45,829 bases of DNA from CTSOIL-112 sp049291875 (GCA_049291875.1 JBATQE010000016.1:1-45829), one strand, 5' to 3'. Positions 16,160-26,232 are shown, counted from the first letter of the stretch. Notes: a model not told the origin generated them from the sequence alone. Numbers and translations: made by a program.

Positions 16160-18372
16160 CCGCCGCCACCCAAGACATCTTTGTCCGTATCGCCGCCGAT
16201 GCCCAGCGCTATCGGCGCGATATGCAGGTTGCGCGCGGCGTGACCAGTGGGTTTGCACAGCACGCAAAAGCTGAGTTTGGGCGTCTGCGTGCCTTTATGG
16301 GCACCATACACGGGCAAATGGTGGGATTGGGTGTTGGCTTTGGCGCGGTACAGCTTGCCAAAGATTCCGCCAAATTGCAAAAAGAAACCCAGCTGCTCAA
16401 AGTCGCCACCGGTGGCAGCCGCGAGGAAATGCAGCGCTGGCGTAATGAGATGTACCAGCAGCAGCAGATCACCGGTACGACGGTGGATCAGCAATTGGAA
16501 CTGTCTCAAGCATTGCAAGCTGCCGGCATGGGCATGGGGTCGATCACCACCACACTCGAACCGGCCTCACGTGCAATGGCCGTGGCCAAAGCCAACGCGG
16601 ATCAACTGGGGCGTGCGATGGGTGTGGCGCATGAGCAGTTTGATATTGATCTGACCAATAAAGATGCGGTCACGCAGATGCTCGATCAAATGGTGGTGGC
16701 GGGGCGTTTGGGTAATGCCGAGCTGGAGAATCTGCCGGATATTTTTGCCCGGGTCGGTGGCCGCGCGCGTGAAGCGAATATGGGCATGACCGATACACTT
16801 GCGATCGTCGAAACCCTGTCTAAATCTGAACCACAGGCTGAGCGTTTAAGTACGCTGGTGGACTCGACCCTACGCGTCTTTACCAATGCCAAATACATGA
16901 AAGACGCATCCAAAGCCACCGGCGTGCAGTTTTTCAATAGCGACGGCTCGCGCCGTGATCCGCTGGTGGTGATGCAGGAAATGCACACCCGTTACCAACA
17001 GCTCCACAGCGACGCCGAGCGCATGCAGTTCATCAATAAAGCCTTTGGCAAAGCCGATATGGATACCACGCGCGGCATGATGAAACTGCTCGGTGGTGAC
17101 ACGCTGACTATGCTGCAAGAGTACAAACGCCAGATCGAGGGCGCGGGTGGACAGGTCAAGCGTGACCTTGAAGAAGCGATTAACAACTCCGTCGATCAAG
17201 TCAGCCGACTCGGTGGCGCACTGCGCGAGGCCGTCAATAAAGGCTTTGCCGATCCGCTCAACAATGCGCTCAACAGTGGCATTAAATATCTGATGAATCC
17301 GACAGATGAGCAAAACCGAAAAAACTACAAGCGTGAAAAAGATGAATCGGTCGAGGCCTACGAAAAGCGCATTGCAGACAAACCGAAGGGTTTGGGTTGG
17401 GATGGCACCGATATGCTGCTGGCGGCGGGTGCGACGGCGGCAGCGGTCTATGGCGCTTCACGCATTCCGGGCATCGTCGGAAAATATGCGGGAAGAGCGG
17501 CCGATATTGCGCAAGGCACAGCGACCGGCGTGGCGCTACAAAAATCAATGGGGATCCAGCCGGTGTATGTGGTCAATATGGGGGAGGCCGGTATTGCGGG
17601 CGCAAACCCTGTCGATGGCTCTGGCGGTGGGGCTGGCGCTGGAGTGCCGCCCGTGGTGACCGGAGGGGGTAAATATGCGCGCTGGGCACGCATGGGCGGT
17701 GCATTTGCCATTGGTGGATTTGCCGCTTACGACACTTATGAACATGCTAAAAATCTGTATGAAGGTAATGGTGATGATAAGCGAAACTCAATCGACAAAT
17801 GGGCGATTGCTGGGGCAGGAACGGGGGCATTAGCGGGAGGTATTATCGGATCACTTGTGCCTGTCATCGGTACCGCTTTGGGGGCGGCGGCAGGTGCTTG
17901 GCTGGGGCAGCAGGCAGGCGAATTCATCGGTGATAAAAATGTACAGCCAGTTACGCCGCCCGATTGGCTGGTTGAAAGAGCTTCTATTGACTGGGATCGG
18001 CGTTATCAATTCAAGGCTGATAGATACGGATTTTATCAGCCGGGTGTGAAGCCTGTAGAAAATTACACATACCCAAAAGTTGAGCCGATTACAGGCGCCA
18101 ATCTGACCGAATCCGCCGCCAAATGGGGCGGAGAAATCGCGCAGCAAAATGCGCAGGCGGTCAATACGATCATGCTCACTGGCACAGCGCAACAGCAAAC
18201 AATCGGCAACGCGCTGGTAGCGCAAATCAATGGCACTCAAATTAAAGGCAACATTGCCGTGACGGTCAGTCCATCGAGCGAATTGCTCAATGTGCGCGCC
18301 GCCGCGATACCGGGCAATGCCAACACGCAAATGACGGCAAATGTCGGACGCACGGGAGGACCTGCCTCATGA
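16156..18372 (+). CDS. Tail tape measure protein
   Basis: 738 residues. The tape measure sets tail length and passes through the tube during DNA ejection. Evidence is its size, position right after the frameshifted chaperones, a long helical N-terminal half with QKETQLLKVATGGSREEMQ and TLVDSTLRVFTNAKYM, and hydrophobic glycine/alanine-rich segments near residues 420-450 and 545-595 (GALAGGIIGSLVPVIGTALG) that may insert into the host membrane. The section at ~580-680 is slightly AT-richer. It overlaps the next gene by ATGA. Length at roughly 1.5 angstroms per residue would predict a tail near 110 nm. Confidence 0.85.
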   Translation: MTAATQDIFVRIAADAQRYRRDMQVARGVTSGFAQHAKAEFGRLRAFMGTIHGQMVGLGVGFGAVQLAKDSAKLQKETQLLKVATGGSREEMQRWRNEMYQQQQITGTTVDQQLELSQALQAAGMGMGSITTTLEPASRAMAVAKANADQLGRAMGVAHEQFDIDLTNKDAVTQMLDQMVVAGRLGNAELENLPDIFARVGGRAREANMGMTDTLAIVETLSKSEPQAERLSTLVDSTLRVFTNAKYMKDASKATGVQFFNSDGSRRDPLVVMQEMHTRYQQLHSDAERMQFINKAFGKADMDTTRGMMKLLGGDTLTMLQEYKRQIEGAGGQVKRDLEEAINNSVDQVSRLGGALREAVNKGFADPLNNALNSGIKYLMNPTDEQNRKNYKREKDESVEAYEKRIADKPKGLGWDGTDMLLAAGATAAAVYGASRIPGIVGKYAGRAADIAQGTATGVALQKSMGIQPVYVVNMGEAGIAGANPVDGSGGGAGAGVPPVVTGGGKYARWARMGGAFAIGGFAAYDTYEHAKNLYEGNGDDKRNSIDKWAIAGAGTGALAGGIIGSLVPVIGTALGAAAGAWLGQQAGEFIGDKNVQPVTPPDWLVERASIDWDRRYQFKADRYGFYQPGVKPVENYTYPKVEPITGANLTESAAKWGGEIAQQNAQAVNTIMLTGTAQQQTIGNALVAQINGTQIKGNIAVTVSPSSELLNVRAAAIPGNANTQMTANVGRTGGPAS

Positions 18373-19733
18373 GCCGATTGCGTCAACCATCCTATAAAGG
18401 CGTGCCATTTTTCACGCATGATCAATTCACGGGGCAGTTTGGTCGCCGTCAAGTCGGGCATTTGTACCCGTTTACCGATACGTACTATCACGAGGATTTA
18501 GGCCGCGCGCCGAAAAATTTCCGCATCACGGCGTGTTTTTTTGAGCTATCCGATGCGGAAAAGATGATCAAAGCATGTGAGACCGCCGGAGCCGGTGCCT
18601 TCGTGCATCCGTGGGGTCAAGTCCAGCAGATGGTGCTCAAACCTCAGTCACCTGCGCAAGTGACCTACCCGAAGGCCGAAGGCGGTTTGTTTACGATTGA
18701 GCTGGATCTGGAGGAAACCGGTGCGAATCAGCAGCCGGATGTGACCGACGACCTGACGGGGCAACTGTTTGCCGCGCTGGACGAGGCACAGTCCGCGATT
18801 GATGAAGTGTTTGCCAGTAAATGGCTCGATGAAGTCGAGCAATGGATTGATGCGGCGACCAACTGCGTGGATAAGGTCTGCGATCGCTTGGAGATGTATT
18901 TAGTGCCTGCGCGTCGCGCGCTGTCTCAGATCGAGCGCATGAAATCCGGCATCGGTGGCATCATTGGTCGCCCGATGATCGTCGCGGCGCGTGTGCGTGG
19001 CCTGATCAACGCGGTGTATCGCATTGCCGATGTGTCCACGCTGCCGATCGTCGGTGGGGCGCAATTGAGCACCTATCGTGCGCCGATCCGTACCGAAGCA
19101 TTGCAGGCGGCGGCATTCAGTCTGAGCGGTAGCAGTGCGGGTGTGCGTTACCAAAAATCAAACTTTGCTTATCTGCGCGGGGATATTCTGCCCGTGGCAA
19201 ATCTGCTACGCAGCACGCCGGCATGGGCACAAAATGCGGCGCAAAATGGGGTGCAGGTCGGCACATTGAGCGGTACAACCACCACAACCGCGCAACGAGC
19301 CGAGCGCATCAGCCGTGATTGGCCGGCATTGCCCGCGAGCCTATCCAATTACATCCGTCAAACCGAATTGATCGAGCGTGTGGCGACGATCCCGACAGCC
19401 GTTTTTGCCAGCAGTGCCGAGCTGACGACAGTGCGTGATCAGGTGATGGCGCAATTGGATTTTGAATTGCTGTACAGCGACGATGCGCTGTACGAACCGA
19501 TGAACAACGTGCGCATTAGCGCACACCGCATGATGGCCGAGCTGTTGCCACTATTGCGCGATGTAGATCAGATCCAGACGCGCGCCGTACTGCCTGCGCT
19601 GGTGTTGGTGTACAACCAGACGGGGGCAATCGACGCGCTGGACGACTTTTTAATGCGCAATGACATCGCACATCCGGGCTTTGTTTCGGCAGGCACGTAT
19701 GACGTATTGCGGGGATTAGCATGGACGCATTGA
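18369..19733 (+). CDS. DNA circularisation / baseplate protein (Mu gpN-like)
   Basis: 454 residues. The N-terminus (YKGVPFFTHDQFTGQFGRRQ, YHEDLGRAPKNFRITACFF) is characteristic of the DNA_circ_N family, whose Mu member N is a tail protein needed for baseplate assembly. The middle and C-terminus are helical. It overlaps the tape measure by ATGA and the next gene by 13 bp, in the conserved Mu order tape measure-N-P. The family name comes from an older DNA-circularisation role; in the virion it acts as a hub-associated component. Confidence 0.85.
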   Translation: MSRLRQPSYKGVPFFTHDQFTGQFGRRQVGHLYPFTDTYYHEDLGRAPKNFRITACFFELSDAEKMIKACETAGAGAFVHPWGQVQQMVLKPQSPAQVTYPKAEGGLFTIELDLEETGANQQPDVTDDLTGQLFAALDEAQSAIDEVFASKWLDEVEQWIDAATNCVDKVCDRLEMYLVPARRALSQIERMKSGIGGIIGRPMIVAARVRGLINAVYRIADVSTLPIVGGAQLSTYRAPIRTEALQAAAFSLSGSSAGVRYQKSNFAYLRGDILPVANLLRSTPAWAQNAAQNGVQVGTLSGTTTTTAQRAERISRDWPALPASLSNYIRQTELIERVATIPTAVFASSAELTTVRDQVMAQLDFELLYSDDALYEPMNNVRISAHRMMAELLPLLRDVDQIQTRAVLPALVLVYNQTGAIDALDDFLMRNDIAHPGFVSAGTYDVLRGLAWTH

Positions 19734-20821
19734 TCCTCAAAGTCGATGGACAACAATACGCAGGCTGGAAAGAGGTCAGCATCGAGCGGGGCATTGAGCA
19801 GATTTCGGGTCAGTTGCGCGTTGCCGTCACCGACAAGTGGCCTAATCAGGTGGAGCCGCGCCCGATTGTCAACGGTGCCAAGGTCGAGGTGATGATCGGT
19901 GCCGATCTGATCATGACCGGCTGGGTGGATCGTGCCAATCCGTCATTCGATGAGCGCAGTACCCGTTTTGAAGTGATTGTGCGCGATGTCACGGCGGATC
20001 TGGCCGACTGCTCGGCGCAGTTCAAAACCGGACAGTGGCGCAACAGCACCATCAAGCAGATCGCCACCGACCTGATCAGCGCCTACAAAATCGAGCTGGT
20101 GATCACACCGAACGCGGAAAAAGCGGCCACCGCGAAAATCGGATCGTTCAATATCGAAGAGGGTGAAACGGTTTTCGATTGCCTCGATCGGCTGTGCAAG
20201 ATCAAAGCGCTGATGATGTGGACCGTGGGCGATGGCAAACTGATCATCGGCCTACCCGGTCAAAACAAGGCTGAGATCGGATTGGTGCAGGGGGTAAATT
20301 TACTGCGCCTGACGCCCGAACTGAGCCAAGCCGAACGCTACTCCGAATACATCGTCAAAGGTCAAGGCCGCGCGGTGCATGGCAAGAAAACCCATGCGCT
20401 CAAGGATACGGTTAAGGATGCCGCGATCACGCGCCACCGACCGCTGATCATCCTCGCCGAAGATCACAACGACGGTCACACGCCGCATGAACGCGCGGTG
20501 CATGAGCAGATCACCCGCATGGGTAAAGGCAATCGCATGAGCGCGCGGGTGCAGGGCTGGCGGCAAAAAACAGGCGGTGCGCTTTGGCTGTCCGGTCTGC
20601 TGGTGTCGGTGGACTCAGATTACTGCCGTTACCACGGCGAATTGATGATCGCGCGTGTGGTGTATATCAAATCAGAGAACGAAGGAACGGTATGCGATCT
20701 GGAGCTGGCCGACGCGCACGCCTTTGACCGCCTGTCGGAAAACATGCACGAAAAATCCCACAAGGCGAAAAAGCGCGGGCGCAGTCACAAGCGCGCCGAT
20801 AAAGACATGGGGGCACTGTGA
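19721..20821 (+). CDS. Baseplate hub protein (Mu gpP / gp44-like)
   Basis: 366 residues. The start DALILKVDGQQYAGWKEVSI and the segment VEVMIGADLIMTGWVDRANP, then ...EVIVRDVTADLADCSAQF, are typical of Mu P hub proteins, which resemble T4 gp27 and connect spike to tube. The C-terminus is basic (SHKAKKRGRSHKRADKD). The stop overlaps the next ATG (TGATG). Order and sequence both fit. Confidence 0.85.
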   Translation: MDALILKVDGQQYAGWKEVSIERGIEQISGQLRVAVTDKWPNQVEPRPIVNGAKVEVMIGADLIMTGWVDRANPSFDERSTRFEVIVRDVTADLADCSAQFKTGQWRNSTIKQIATDLISAYKIELVITPNAEKAATAKIGSFNIEEGETVFDCLDRLCKIKALMMWTVGDGKLIIGLPGQNKAEIGLVQGVNLLRLTPELSQAERYSEYIVKGQGRAVHGKKTHALKDTVKDAAITRHRPLIILAEDHNDGHTPHERAVHEQITRMGKGNRMSARVQGWRQKTGGALWLSGLLVSVDSDYCRYHGELMIARVVYIKSENEGTVCDLELADAHAFDRLSENMHEKSHKAKKRGRSHKRADKDMGAL

Positions 20822-21336
20822 TGCGTAATTTCGGACAAAAAATGCGGCTGATGATTGGGCGGTTTGTGGTCAACCGCATCAACGATGCTGGTGGCTTGCA
20901 AATCATGCAGGTCGATGGGCTGGAGGGCGAAACCCGCGACGGCGTGGAGCGCATTCAGAATTTCGGGCACAGTGGCAACCCCCCTGCGGGGGCGGTGGCC
21001 GCTGGGGTATCGGTGATGGGCAGTCGTGATCATTTGGTGTTGGTGGCGTGTGACCATCCCGATCATCGCGTGAAAGGTTTGGGGCCGGGTGAATCAGCGT
21101 TGTACGGGGCATTTGGCAATCTGCTCAAAATGGACAAGGACGGCAATGCGGTACTCTCGGCAAACAAGTTGATTTTGAACGTTCAAAGCGTCGAGAACAA
21201 CGCCGCCAGCACCACGCACAGTGGCAATGTCGCCGTGCGTGGTGTGCTGGCATCAGCCAAGGGTGATGTGGATCAGCACACGCATATTGACGGTGATGGA
21301 GAAACCACCAGCGTACCAGCCGGAGGCGGCGCATGA
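20821..21336 (+). CDS. Baseplate spike / assembly protein (Mu gp45-like)
   Basis: 171 residues from the ATG at 20821, inside the previous stop; a GTG lies one codon earlier at 20818. An OB-fold-like region contains GLQIMQVDGLEGETRDGVER and VLVACDHPDHRVKG, and the tail ends in HTH-x-DGDGETT-x-VPAGG. In Mu-type spikes an HxH pair near the tip binds iron, and the HTH here fits. The protein forms the trimeric needle under the baseplate that pierces the outer membrane. Confidence 0.85.
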   Translation: MRNFGQKMRLMIGRFVVNRINDAGGLQIMQVDGLEGETRDGVERIQNFGHSGNPPAGAVAAGVSVMGSRDHLVLVACDHPDHRVKGLGPGESALYGAFGNLLKMDKDGNAVLSANKLILNVQSVENNAASTTHSGNVAVRGVLASAKGDVDQHTHIDGDGETTSVPAGGGA

Positions 21337-21725
21337 GCCATGTGACCCAAGTGCAATTGGATTTACAGAGATCGATTCCGCTGGAGGTGCTGGCCGAGCC
21401 GATGATCGGGGCGATTGTGCTGTCCTTATTTTGTGATCGTCGTGCGACCGATGACTTTGGTCACACACGGGGTGGCTGGTGGGGCGATGCACTGGCCGAG
21501 CAAACGGGCGATCAGTGGGGCAGTGCGCGCTGGGTGAATGATCGGGCGATCAATACAGAATTTTACCTGCACCGCGAAGCGGATGCGGATCGTGCCGCAC
21601 TGCAATGGTTGATCGACGATGGGGTATGCAAAAGTATTGAGGTGCAGGCATTCGATGCGGGGCGCGAAGTGATGGGGGTGCGCATCCGATTGGATGATTG
21701 GTCGTATGAAATTGAGGTGGTGTAA
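21333..21725 (+). CDS. Baseplate wedge protein (Mu gp46-like)
   Basis: 130 residues. The motif FGHTRGGWWGDAL at ~48-60 with the following WGSARWVNDR matches the GP46 family, a gp25-like wedge component. It overlaps the preceding gene by ATGA and its stop meets the next ATG (TAATG), so the baseplate genes are tightly coupled. Confidence 0.88.
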   Translation: MSHVTQVQLDLQRSIPLEVLAEPMIGAIVLSLFCDRRATDDFGHTRGGWWGDALAEQTGDQWGSARWVNDRAINTEFYLHREADADRAALQWLIDDGVCKSIEVQAFDAGREVMGVRIRLDDWSYEIEVV

Positions 21726-22822
21726 TGGCGTTTGATCTGAAATCTTTACCCGAGCTGAATCGCCGCGCACAGGCGGAATTGCCGCTGTCCGGTGCTTCGC
21801 CACAGTTGCGCCGTAATCTGTTTACTCCGCTGGCGCGCGCATTGGCCGGCGGTCAGCATGGATTGCAACATTTTGGCGTGTGGATTTACAAACAACTATT
21901 CCCAGCAAGCTGTGATGACGATGTGCTGGAGCAGGTGCACGCGCCGATGCGATTGCGCGATGGGCGCAAAGCCGCCAGCGCGGCCAGTGGCTATGCCCTG
22001 TTGACCGGGAATTCAGGTGCTACGATCGAGGCGGGGGCGGTATTTAACCGTAGTGATGGAGTGACCTATACCGCGCCAGAGGGCGGAATTGTCGCTACCG
22101 ATGGCACCTGCGCGGTATATGTGATCTGCGATGTGGCCGGATTGAATGGCAATATGGAGTCAGGCGGTTCACTGAGTTTGTCCAATCCGATTGCTGGCGT
22201 GGATGGCGAGGTGCAGGTACTCGCGCCCGGCTTGTCGAGGGGCGCTGACATGGAAAGCATCGACGAACTTCGCCAGCGGGTCATAACGGCATGGGTACAG
22301 CCCGGAGAAATCGGTATTGATTTGGATTATGAGGCGTGGGCGCAAGAAGTTCCGGGGATTACCCGCGCATGGGCCGTGCCGAAAGCGCTCGGAGTCGGAA
22401 CGATCAGCGTATATGTGATGCGGGACAATGACCCGACCCCTTATCCCTATGCCAATGAAGTCGCAACGGTTCAGGCTCATTTAGACAGTACGGCCAATCC
22501 CTTTGGTGAAATTTATGTGTTGACACCGGTCAAAAGAGTGCAGAACTACGATATTCGATTGATCCCAAATACCCCGACGGTACAAGCCGCGGTAACGTCG
22601 GCGCTAAAAAGTTTTCACTACAAGATGGCGGCGCCGGTACTCAAAAATAACGACGGGCGAACCTTGAATCCACCTTCTGGAGTCGTGATTCCGCGCAGTC
22701 AAATCATGGAAGTGATCAGTGGCGCGGTCGGCGAATACAGCCATGAATTAATCACTCCTGCCAGCGATATTGTCTGTGGCGTTGGTGAGATGAGCGAATT
22801 AGGGGTGATTACATGGTTGTGA
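21725..22822 (+). CDS. Baseplate J-like protein (Mu gp47-like)
   Basis: 365 residues. Features of baseplate J are LKSLPELNRRAQAELPLSG at the start, ASGYALLTGNSGATIEAGAV with VTYTAPEGG, then RGADMESIDELRQRVITAWV and a region with WAQEVPGITRAWAVPKALG and ISVYVMRDND. J proteins form the wedge that links hub and tail fibres. The next gene starts 10 bp before its stop. Confidence 0.92.
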   Translation: MAFDLKSLPELNRRAQAELPLSGASPQLRRNLFTPLARALAGGQHGLQHFGVWIYKQLFPASCDDDVLEQVHAPMRLRDGRKAASAASGYALLTGNSGATIEAGAVFNRSDGVTYTAPEGGIVATDGTCAVYVICDVAGLNGNMESGGSLSLSNPIAGVDGEVQVLAPGLSRGADMESIDELRQRVITAWVQPGEIGIDLDYEAWAQEVPGITRAWAVPKALGVGTISVYVMRDNDPTPYPYANEVATVQAHLDSTANPFGEIYVLTPVKRVQNYDIRLIPNTPTVQAAVTSALKSFHYKMAAPVLKNNDGRTLNPPSGVVIPRSQIMEVISGAVGEYSHELITPASDIVCGVGEMSELGVITWL

Positions 22823-23430
22823 TGCGTTTGCCGACCGAGAACCGAACCGAGCACTATGCCGCCCAGTTAGGCGCACTGATGCCCACGGGTTGGGCGTTGA
22901 ATACAGAGGATCCGACTTGTGATCTGTATGAGATTTTGCGTCGCATGGCCGGGAGTTTGGACGATGTGGATGCCCTTTATTGGGGGATTTTGCGCGAGTC
23001 TGATCCGCGCAATGCCATCAGCCTGCTCGCGGAGTGGGAGCGGGCACTGGGTTTGCCGGATGGATGTACGACTGCGACTCCAATTTTGGTCGAGAGGCAA
23101 CGCGCGGCATTTGCCAAATATACCGATCGTGGTGGGGCACGCATCCCGCGCTATGTCGGAATTGCCCGTGCGCTCGGCTATACACGTGCTCAGACCCGGC
23201 GCTATGCCATGCATAGCTGCGAAGCAGACTGTGAGTCGCCGCTTTATGAATTGATTGATCGGTTTCGCTGGTCAATGGTGCTCAATGAAGGGACTTTGGT
23301 CGTTGAAAGTACCTGTGAAGATGATTGTGAAACGCCACTGCTGGTGTGGGGTGATGCGCGCATGGAGTGCATGATTTTGCGCAATAACCCTGCGATGGCG
23401 GATGTGAACTTTATTTATGTGGAAGATTAG
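22813..23430 (+). CDS. Baseplate/tail protein (Mu gp48, YmfQ/DUF2313-like)
   Basis: 205 residues. The N-terminal part (QLGALMPTGWAL, then LYEILRRMAGSLDDVDALYW) and ESDPRNAISLLAEWERALGL with PDGC are the usual YmfQ/gp48 signature. In Mu-like phages it follows J and comes before the tail fibre, as here. The C-terminal half has several cysteines (SCEADCESPLY, CEDDCETPLL), arranged as a repeated C-E-x-D-C-E-(S/T)-PL pair, which probably binds metal or forms paired loops. Confidence 0.82.
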   Translation: MVVMRLPTENRTEHYAAQLGALMPTGWALNTEDPTCDLYEILRRMAGSLDDVDALYWGILRESDPRNAISLLAEWERALGLPDGCTTATPILVERQRAAFAKYTDRGGARIPRYVGIARALGYTRAQTRRYAMHSCEADCESPLYELIDRFRWSMVLNEGTLVVESTCEDDCETPLLVWGDARMECMILRNNPAMADVNFIYVED

Positions 23431-23438
23431 GAGTAATT

Positions 23439-25529
23439 ATGAGACGAATCGGGACGGGCATCAACCGCAATCCGTCGGTTGATAAATTTGGACCCCATAA
23501 ACATGGGTTCAAAACAGGGAATCGCACGTTAGGGGACCCGCCATCGACACCGGGTGCAGAGTGGTACGATAGCGTCCAAGAGACGTTGGCGCAGGCCATT
23601 GAAGCCGGTGGTTTTACGCTTGACCCCGATGATCATTTGCAATTATTTAAATTGATCCGTCGCTTTGCCGTCGGGGATTCGAATGGCTTTGTAACCATTA
23701 TGGTCGAAGGGGGCACGGTCAGTCTGACGGATATAGATCTGACCAATCAGATTATTGGTTTCGCGGGGGAGTTGACTTCGGATGTCACGGTTGTTCTGCC
23801 GTATACCTCTAAAAAAATTCTGGCGTTGACCAATCAAACCACCGGCAATTTCAAACTGACCGTCAAAACGGCCAACGGTGCTGGCGTGCAAGTGGCGCAG
23901 AAAAAGCGCCGGATCGTCTATGTATCGGGGGGTGGGGTATTTGATGCACTGACCGATCAGCCGAAAATCACAGCGCGCGTGAATAACAAGGATAAAGTGC
24001 CGGTGACCAAAGCGGAATCCGTATTCTTTGAGATGGATTCGCACGGTGAGCGCTATGGTGGCAGTACGATCATGGACTACATTGCGGATCACTTGGCGCA
24101 CAAACAACGTGGTTATAAACAAATCGGCTATCTGCCGGCCTCTACTTTTCACAGCAAATACACCTTTAATGGGTCCATTTCCTTGTCTTTTTCAGCCGGA
24201 TGGACGCAGATGTGGGGGCTGTCGGACACGCAAATGGGGGTGGATCCCTATACCTACTCGATGGATGGGAAAGGCTCATTCACCAACTCCGCCGGAGGTA
24301 GCGAAACCATTTCATTATCGCTGTCTACGGCGGCGCAATTTCAGTATGAGACCTTGCGAGTGTACTATCTGGAGCAACCCAATGGCGGGACGTTTAAGGT
24401 CACATTTACAGGTCAGCAAGCGGTGGATGTGGCGACCATCAATACCAATGGTACCAGCTCGTCGCTTAAATTCGCGGATATTCCGGCTCGTCCTGAAAAT
24501 GGCATGTCGTTCGTTTTAGGTAATCTGGATGCGGGTAAAAAATATGCGATTTATGGCTTTGAGCTATTGAACCCATCGCGCACCGGTTTTTATTACAACG
24601 ACCGAACCCGCGCGGGCATCAAGCTGTCGGACTTTCTCAAGTTGAACGAAGCCGCCAATGCACAATATATGGCCAATTTTGCACCCGATTTGGTATTTTT
24701 GAACCTTGGTACCAATGACGCTATTGCCAAGGATTCTCCAGAGTCTTTTACCAATAATCTGAATACTTACTACAATCGACTCAAGGCCGCTGCGCCCAAT
24801 GCTCGGTTGGTACTGATCGAGCCACAACGCCCGATTAATTACGATGATGAAGGCTCCGATGTATCGGCCAACTATCGAGCCTATTCAGACGCGCGCGCCG
24901 AATTTGCCAAGTCAAAATCCGATTGCTTTTATGTGGATCTGCCGGCGATGCTGGGCAATTGGAACGACATGAATTCGCTCGGCTTGATGGCTGATAACGT
25001 GCATGCATCGCTGGCCGGTAAGCGGGTGGTGGCCGCCGCAATCCTCGATGCGCTTAATCTACCGGCGGCATTACCGATCGACACCTACCCCAAAAATACC
25101 AAACCGCTCAAAAATCGGCATGAGTTTTCTGCACGCGGCGCAGTTGTGCCTGTCGCTGACGGAGTGACAGTGGACGCTATTAAATTCGGGTTGACCGGGC
25201 CGCTAACGAACAACTGTTATGTGGATGCGACGATCATGGTCTCAATGTCCGGCGTGATGATTGCCAAACGGGTGCAGTTTTATACGTATAAGTTGCTCAC
25301 AACGGCACGCGGCAAGGTGGATGACGTACGCAACGTGACGGTGACCGAGGCTTATCGAAGTGTAGGCGCAGGGACGCCGGATGTAACCGTCACAGTCACG
25401 AAAGATGCCAATGGCTATGCGGTGATCAGCTTCAAGCCGGTGGGGTTTGCAGCGGCGGCATGGAGTTTGGTTGGCGGTGTGCAGAGTGGTTATGCCCGAC
25501 GTGAGGGTGAATTGATTGTGGAGTATTGA
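23439..25529 (+). CDS. Tail fibre with SGNH-hydrolase domain
   Basis: 696 residues. Residues 1-~190 form a virion-attachment part with a short strand-rich domain. From ~195 an SGNH/GDSL esterase domain appears: block I as EMDSHGERYGG (S201, where GDS is usual), block III as LGTND (424-428; N426), and block V as DNVH (D519, H522). Between blocks I and III a beta-rich insertion (~240-380) may bind carbohydrate. After ~545 a further domain completes the protein. Such fibres cleave O-acetyl groups from surface polysaccharide, probably the host LPS or capsule. Block I lacks the usual glycine before DS, which may affect the oxyanion hole. Confidence 0.85.
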   Translation: MRRIGTGINRNPSVDKFGPHKHGFKTGNRTLGDPPSTPGAEWYDSVQETLAQAIEAGGFTLDPDDHLQLFKLIRRFAVGDSNGFVTIMVEGGTVSLTDIDLTNQIIGFAGELTSDVTVVLPYTSKKILALTNQTTGNFKLTVKTANGAGVQVAQKKRRIVYVSGGGVFDALTDQPKITARVNNKDKVPVTKAESVFFEMDSHGERYGGSTIMDYIADHLAHKQRGYKQIGYLPASTFHSKYTFNGSISLSFSAGWTQMWGLSDTQMGVDPYTYSMDGKGSFTNSAGGSETISLSLSTAAQFQYETLRVYYLEQPNGGTFKVTFTGQQAVDVATINTNGTSSSLKFADIPARPENGMSFVLGNLDAGKKYAIYGFELLNPSRTGFYYNDRTRAGIKLSDFLKLNEAANAQYMANFAPDLVFLNLGTNDAIAKDSPESFTNNLNTYYNRLKAAAPNARLVLIEPQRPINYDDEGSDVSANYRAYSDARAEFAKSKSDCFYVDLPAMLGNWNDMNSLGLMADNVHASLAGKRVVAAAILDALNLPAALPIDTYPKNTKPLKNRHEFSARGAVVPVADGVTVDAIKFGLTGPLTNNCYVDATIMVSMSGVMIAKRVQFYTYKLLTTARGKVDDVRNVTVTEAYRSVGAGTPDVTVTVTKDANGYAVISFKPVGFAAAAWSLVGGVQSGYARREGELIVEY

Positions 25530-25530
25530 A

Positions 25531-26232
25531 ATGGACAACAAAAATGATCAACAGTTAGAAAACTGCGTACAGATCGACATCAAATACCTGTACGAGCCGA
25601 CCAGCCGCATTTACATGGGCTTGACCCTTGACGTTCCGGACGAAGGTTTGGCATACGTGGATTTCGAGCCGCCGCACCCTGCGCAGATGGGTAAAGTATG
25701 GCGGATGAATAAGGCCTGTGATGCATGGATCGAAACCGGCTATCACGCCGGTCAGGAGGTGTACCCCATCATGGATGGCGCACCTTTAATACTCACAGAA
25801 CTGGATCAAGAAATCCCCGACGGTTATGCCGTAGAACCACAGCCATCGCCGGCGCATCGATGGGATGCGCGCAAAAGGCAATGGGCTTTGGATCAATCGG
25901 TGCAGGACCAAATGGAGGCGCAGGCCGAGCAAGAGCGCAAATTGTTGCAACTGGCCGCGCTCGAGCAGGCGCTACAACAGCACATCAATCAAACGGTCAT
26001 GGATTTAGGCTTAGGCTTTACCGATGAGCAATCCCTGATCGGGCAATTTTCTGGCTATGACAATGTGTTTCGTCCGATCGCTGAAGCCGTGGGTCAATGG
26101 GTCGCGGCAATTCGCTACACATTCGCGCACAGCAAAGCGGCGATGCTGGCCGGTGAAAAACCGATTCCTGCTCTTGCAGAGGCATTGGCTGAGATTCCGC
26201 CGTTTGTGATGCCGGAGGTACAAAATTTTTAA
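25531..26232 (+). CDS. Probable tail fibre assembly chaperone / tip protein
   Basis: 233 residues from ATG 25531; an in-frame TTG at 25516 would overlap the fibre gene. The pattern of two short repeats ending in a tryptophan (KVWRMNKACDAWIETGY; AHRWDARKRQWALDQ), then a charged helix (QMEAQAEQERKLLQLAALEQ) is common in fibre-assembly proteins of P2/Mu type. It lies directly after the fibre gene. Such proteins help trimerise the fibre and may stay attached. Confidence 0.7.
   Translation: MDNKNDQQLENCVQIDIKYLYEPTSRIYMGLTLDVPDEGLAYVDFEPPHPAQMGKVWRMNKACDAWIETGYHAGQEVYPIMDGAPLILTELDQEIPDGYAVEPQPSPAHRWDARKRQWALDQSVQDQMEAQAEQERKLLQLAALEQALQQHINQTVMDLGLGFTDEQSLIGQFSGYDNVFRPIAEAVGQWVAAIRYTFAHSKAAMLAGEKPIPALAEALAEIPPFVMPEVQNF
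26214..26227 (+). promoter_or_regulatory. Ribosome binding site with possible AUU start
   Basis: GGAGGT (26214-26219) is the strongest Shine-Dalgarno in this part and is followed 5 bases later by ATT (26225-26227), in frame with the membrane protein at 26261. No ATG, GTG or TTG lies at the proper distance in that frame. Starting at ATT would give (M)FKRLFKWLTEPMHDV, a natural basic N-terminus before the first membrane helix. Confidence 0.4.
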
